Below, piece by piece: positions 17,130 through 21,210 of a stretch of DNA of 21,210 nucleotides; the stretch's first letter is position 1, and each line of letters begins with the position of its first letter. Source of the DNA: Coptodactyla brooksi. Lineage: Eukaryota > Arthropoda > Insecta > Coleoptera > Scarabaeidae. The stretch spans positions 1 to 21,210 of the forward strand of contig JAWQRM010000589.1 of NCBI GenBank assembly GCA_033557675.1, read 5' to 3'. The notes below the pieces were generated by a model, which saw only the letters and a list, made by a program, of their open reading frames with translations, made no database searches and had not been told where the DNA came from. The translations under genes and the position numbers were made by a program.

Positions 17130-17229
17130 AGGTGAATATGTAATTACATAAACTAATTATACTTTCTAAGAAAAGTGCCTTTCATTTTCATCAAAAAAAA
17201 AAGACGAAATTACTTTCCGAACAACCTAA
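17130..17229 (+). mobile_element. Second mariner 3' end
   Basis: GAATATGTAATTACATAA, then ACTTTCTAAGAAAAGTGCCT, a CATTTTCA word and an A-run, then GACGAAATTACTTTCC ending ACAACCTAA at 17229. It parallels 16025-16116 almost word for word. Only the 3' untranslated tail and terminal repeat are present. Confidence 0.85.
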
Positions 17230-20200
17230 TAGATGTGGTTAGTTACCGTATAACTTCTGTAATAATGCCATATAACTTGACTTTTAATATACATTTTAAA
17301 AGTTGACGAATAAATTAGATTCATTGGTTATCGTCTGATTGCACAAATCTATTAATGCCATAAGCGATTTAAATATTATGATAACATATTTTTGCCCTGA
17401 AAAGAAAATCCATTGTCCTGCAGTTTTTTATAACAATTATTTTTGTCTACTACGTTTGATTTTGACTTGATGACTAACAATATTACTGCATATATATGAG
17501 ATGATATTACAATAACTGACAAATTTAAAAATTTATAGCAAATATAATATAATATATAATCTTAATATCTGTTTAAGTCATTTATTTTATTGTTAGTGCA
17601 TGTTTACATTATTTAGAGGTTGACTGAAAGGTATTGTTGCAAATTTATGAGCTGATATATAATAGCAAACGACTTTCAAAATGTATTGTTTTTCTAAATT
17701 ATAGCAAAACTGCTCTTTATTACAGATATATATTATCAATACTATAGTTTGCCGTATAATACTTGCATTTATATATACTTATATATTATATGTTATACTT
17801 ACATTTACATTTAATGCTTAAATTTATATACCAATCATTATATTGCGACCTTATTTTAATATATTACGCATATTTTCACTATCTTAATTAATCGAAACTA
17901 GTTAAGCATAGCATATAATTCATATCCAAGCCAGAAGACTTTTATTTCAACAATCCATTTTACTCTACTCACCCATTCTACTTAGAAGTACTATATTTAC
18001 ATTTAATTGCTGCAAATTTATGAGGTGATATTATAATGGCATAATTTTCAAAATGTGTTGCTTTAGAGCAAAACTGATCTTAAAAACATCTAACAAAGCT
18101 TTCATTTGCATGGACATAAAATAATTTAAAATCTGTTTCGGTAAATATTTTTTGTTTATGTCTATTACAGTTGCTTTTGATTGAATAGTATTATTGCATA
18201 GGTTCATAACATATGTTTATAATATATGTTCATAATATATATTCTTAGTATATGTCTAACTGTCATTTATCTTAGTTACATTTACATATGATTTAGAGGT
18301 TGATTGAATGATATTCTTGTAAATACCTAAGCTGATATTATAATAACAAAGAACTTTCAAAATGTATTGTTTTCTTAAATTATAGCAAAACTGATTATTA
18401 TTACAGACGTATATTATCAATGTTATAGTTCACCATGCCACACGTTTCGTGCATATTGTTTCCACATATACATAAAGTTCATCTAGATATTTATGGCAAC
18501 GATCCTTCGGGTTGGTTACCACGTACATTCTGTAATAATGTTATTATGAATTTCACTTTTAACATAGACTTTACGAGCTAACAAACTTCCCAGGGTGTAC
18601 AATCGAAGCTGTACACAATAAGGTCCTATAAATATTAACGTATTTACAAGGACGTATAATAGAAATTATACACAGCAGGAACCTATAAATGATAATGCTG
18701 ATAAAAACATTTGGACCTTATAGATGTTGTTACGAAGTCATGGTCTACTTGTAAATAAGATTTAAAAGCGCAAAAACTCTAAATGACAATACCAACAATA
18801 ACCCCATGAATCAATGACAGGTAATATAATAAATAAATAAACGTACTTGCAAAGAACCTATAAATGATAATACTAATAACAACACCATATATCGATGTCA
18901 GAAAATTTAGCTTGAAAAATACAACAAATATTTAGCCTATTATAGATGGTGTTAGAGTAATGGTGTACTTGTTAATAACATTTAAAATTGCAAACAATAT
19001 GCAAATTGCAACAATAACCACATATATCAATGTCAGGAAACACAACCAATATCCTAAGAAAAAAAAACAAATCTTATTACTGAATCATAGCCTGCTGAAT
19101 CATAGCCCACTAGCTAATAACATTAAAAACTGATGCTTAAGCTTAAAAATCTCTTAGTAATAAGATAATGTCCATTGCCCTATAAAAAATTTTTTTTTTC
19201 ATTTAGAAAAAAGTCACATTTAATATAGATTGCATGAAGTGCATAAATCTGTTAATGCCATAAGCGATTTAGATATTATGATAACATATTTTGCCCTGTA
19301 AAGAAAATATACTGCATTGTAAAAAATACATTTTGCGTTTATGAAAATATAACATATCTAACCTAGTTTCTGTTGGTGTTTAAAATCTGTTTCGATAAAT
19401 TATTTTTGTCTACATCTATTACTTTTAATATCTATCTAAGTCATTTATGTTAGTGTATATTTATATTTTATTTAACTTTTAAAATGTACTAATTTTTCTA
19501 AATCACAGCAAAACTGATCATTATTACAGACATATAATGGTAGTTATTGTTCACTACGCCACCCGTTTCGTGCATATTGTTTTCACATATATGAATGTAT
19601 TATTTCAACAATCCATTTATTCTATTCACCTGGCTGTATACGGAAACGCAATGAATTTCCATCTAACATAGCTTTCATTGGCATGAACATAAAATAATTT
19701 AAAATCTGTTTCGGTAAATATTTTTTATTTATATCTATTACAGTTGGTTTTGATTGAATAGCATTAGATGCATGGATTCATAATATATGTTTATAATATA
19801 TGTTCATAATATATATTCTTAATATATGTCTACCTGTCATTTATCTTAGTTATATTTACATTTAATTTAGAAGTTGATTGAATGATGTAAATTCCGTAAG
19901 TTGATATTATAATAGCAAACAACTTTCAAAATGTATTGTTTTATTAAATTATAGCAAAACTGATCTTTATTACAGACATACGTTATCAATATTATAGTTC
20001 ACCAAGCTACACGTTTCGTGCATATTGTTTCCACATATACATAAAGTTCATCTAGATATTTATGGCAACGATCCTTTGGGTTGGTTACCGCGTAACTTTT
20101 GTAATAATGCCATTACGAATTTCACTTTTAACATAAACTTTACAAGTTAGCGTACTTGCAAGGATGTATAATAGACATTATACACAGTAAGAACCTATAA

Positions 20201-20260
20201 ATGATAATACTAATATAATACATAATACTAATTCCATAGGTAATTTAGATACTGTGATAA
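17230..20260 (+). repeat. Array of complete and partial ~0.7 kb units
   Basis: Continuation of the array. A partial unit at 17230-17520 is the right half of the mariner-split unit, with CATAAGCGATTTAAATATTATG near 17359 and again near 19260. Further parts lie at about 17560-17770, 17820-18075, 18085-18715, 19190-19590 and 19595-20250. The most complete copies carry CAACAATCCATT, GTCTATTACAGTTG, AAAATGTATTG, TTATTACAGACGTAT, CATATTGTTTCCACATATAC and GGTTGGTTACC in order. Short tail modules (CCTATAAATGATAAT, AATGACAGGTAATATAATAAAT) are expanded at 18620-19150. The open exon-like frame is intact in the copies ending near 18580 and 20150 (core KVHLDIYGNDP, GWLPR, MNFTFNI or TNFTFNI). Confidence 0.8.
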
Positions 20261-20261
20261 A

Positions 20262-20566
20262 ATTTTGGGAGAATACCAAGATGAATCCTAAAGTGTTGTG
20301 TCATCAACTGGACAAATAAATTGCATGATTTTTTGCGAACTGGTTTGCAAAATGTTTTGCAAAAGTTTGCGAAATTTTTTGCAAATTTTGCAAAAATTTT
20401 GGGTGCCCTCTCCAAAATTTTTGGTAGAACACCACTAGACATCAAAAATGATTTGGATCAGTTTCTTGTTAGCAAGGATCAGATTACTTAAAATATTTAT
20501 ACTCTATAAGAAAAGCGCCTTCATTTTCACGAAGAGAAAAACGAAGTTACTTTCCAAACAACGTAA
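20262..20566 (+). mobile_element. Third mariner fragment, 5'-truncated
   Basis: From 20262 the DNA matches the internal duplicated region of the 15.4 kb mariner (ATTTTGGGAGAATACC, CATCAACTGGACAAATAAA, TTTGCAAA-rich core). It then jumps by deletion to the C-terminal coding part (word GATCAGTTTCTTGTTAGCAA) and ends with the 3' terminal repeat at 20566, followed by TA (20567-20568). No 5' terminal repeat exists; the left edge joins a degenerate array word near 20240-20260. The minus-strand ATG frame at 20245-20445 is antisense. Inactive. Confidence 0.85.
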
Positions 20567-20595
20567 TATTATATAAAGCTATTATTATTTGTATA

Positions 20596-20935
20596 TAAAG
20601 CATGTGTATATAAAGTCCTGATGGTAGCTAAATCTTGTGTTCGTGCATGACCATGAGTGGCTTGTTTTAGAAACTTCCTCAGAAAAATATCATTTGGGGA
20701 TAAACCTAGAGACCTTGGAATTCATTTAATATCCTTTGTGCTACTCATAATGCAATTATGAGTAGCACAATAATCTTATTGGAGAAAACAGTATTTGCAA
20801 TAAAGTCTTCAGCTTGATTTGATTTTTCCATTACGAGCTCACAAAATTCCATTCTTTCAATATTATCGTCGAGAAATATCTCCTGTGATAGTTTTATTGC
20901 ATACTTCCAATTCCTCCGCAACTTGTCTGCTTGAT
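20596..20935 (-). pseudogene. DDE transposase relic of a second Tc1/mariner-like family
   Basis: The minus strand from about 20935 reads DKLRRNWKYAIKLSQEIFLD then DNIERMEFCELVMEKSN, followed by DFIANTVFSNK. This fits the D-x-x-R-x-x-F-C-E helix and the FSDE block of insect mariner-like transposases, with the catalytic Asp now Asn. Beyond the hairpin at 20736-20770, the segment 20721-20596 reads IPRSLGLSPNDIFLRKFLKQ then ARTQDLATIRTLYT. That matches the later RSPDLSPxDFFLWGYLK and R-x-Q-D-L-A-T-L blocks. The roughly one hundred residues expected between the two blocks are deleted. Its motifs differ from the mariner at 15.4 kb, so it is another family. Inactive. Confidence 0.75.
20736..20770 (+). 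repeat. Perfect 15-bp hairpin at a deletion junction in the transposase relic
   Basis: TTGTGCTACTCATAA (20736-20750) and TTATGAGTAGCACAA (20756-20770) are perfect complements around TGCAA. It sits exactly between the two surviving transposase blocks. Confidence 0.9.
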
Positions 20936-20939
20936 TTTG

Positions 20940-21210
20940 TTATAGAATTCCACGATAGTACAAATCAATTCACCCCTCCTTTATTTGTGGTCGCTTTTTT
21001 CCCCTGAAACCTGTTTAAGTGGCATTTGGAGTACTCCATTAAGCAGTTCAATCACTGAAATACTATTTAAAATTGCTTGTCTACTAGATGGGGTGAAAAG
21101 TAACCTCCTTGACCGCCAGAATGCACTACTACTGCAAAAAAGGTTATGGTGCCTTGAAGTCCGTTCATATTTAGGCAGACATGCCAAATTTCAGTGCGAT
21201 ACTGTATTTA
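20940..21210. other. Right edge, unassigned; possible upstream part of the transposase relic
   Basis: The 68-codon minus frame (21187-20981) and the alternative frames show no motif I can place. The segment continues upstream of the minus-strand transposase relic and may be its decayed N-terminal region, or flanking DNA. Confidence 0.3.

Larger units (their letters stand above)
15379..17229 (+). mobile_element. Composite mariner insertion with captured tandem repeat
   Basis: A mariner 5' terminal repeat (TTGGGTTGTTTG...) starts at 15379 after TA (15377-15378). A mariner 3' terminal repeat ends at 17229, followed by TA (17230-17231). The left flank ends ...GAAATC-TA and the right flank continues TA-GATG..., later GTTACC. 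Unoccupied array units read CATCTAGAT...GTTACC, so the two ends bracket one insertion in that unit, with some loss just right of it. Inside lie a complete-ended deleted mariner (15379-16116), three tandem units (16121-16975) and a second mariner 3' end (about 17130-17229). The order of events is inferred. Confidence 0.65.

Noticed and set aside
20245..20445. Minus-strand ORF with repeated FAKFAKNFANF-like words as a repeat protein
   Set aside because: It is the antisense of the TTTGCAAA-rich core of the mariner fragment.
1..21210. tRNA, rRNA or telomeric repeat sequences
   Set aside because: I looked for tRNA-type A and B boxes in cloverleaf context, rRNA-like GC-rich conserved blocks and TTAGG arrays and saw none; a tRNAscan or Infernal run would settle this.

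Overview
The window looks like AT-rich, repeat-dense intergenic or heterochromatin-like DNA from an arthropod, most likely an insect and possibly a hymenopteran. That rests on the mix of elements: mariner copies of several ages, a pogo/Tigger transposon, non-LTR retrotransposon relics, Penelope-like sequence and a Ty3/Gypsy-type Gag relic. Long TA runs and a few GC-richer islands sit in the AT-rich background. There are no bacterial-type operons, ribosome binding sites or dense ORFs. I find no intact host gene. Most ATG-started ORFs are chance frames, or lie antisense to or out of frame with decayed elements.

Layout. 1-377: 5' end of a pogo/Tigger transposon (minus strand, cut by the window edge), with an intact first 48 codons and four copies of GTTCGGAT near its terminus. 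500-1040: GC-richer unique island with a TTC-rich microsatellite. 1201-1520: mariner transposase relic. 1518-1545: (TA)14. 1555-2250: LINE reverse-transcriptase relic; both relics are on the minus strand. 2250-3400: little recognisable. 3416-3516: second mariner relic. 3860-4480: GC-richer island. 4929-5445: C-terminal part of a second LINE, plus strand. 5450-8870: mostly unassigned, with a GC-richer island at 8130-8500 and several hairpins. 8877-11880: Penelope-like pieces in head-to-head arrangement, a Gypsy-type Gag relic, and a candidate hammerhead ribozyme at 10496-10537.

10.6-20.3 kb is the most unusual part. A locally amplified family of roughly 0.7 kb units recurs many times. It carries splice-acceptor-like sites and short conserved open segments that look like exon relics of a gene or element I cannot identify. 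One unit is split by a mariner. Comparison with unsplit units shows the insertion runs from 15379 to 17229 and holds two mariner 3' ends with a three-copy tandem repeat between them. A third fragment of the same mariner lies at 20262-20566. The window ends in a relic of a different DDE transposase on the minus strand (about 20596-20935).

The parts do not form a pathway. The window records repeated transposition, decay, inverted duplication and local amplification. The items most worth following up are the hammerhead ribozyme, the composite mariner and the exon-like array.
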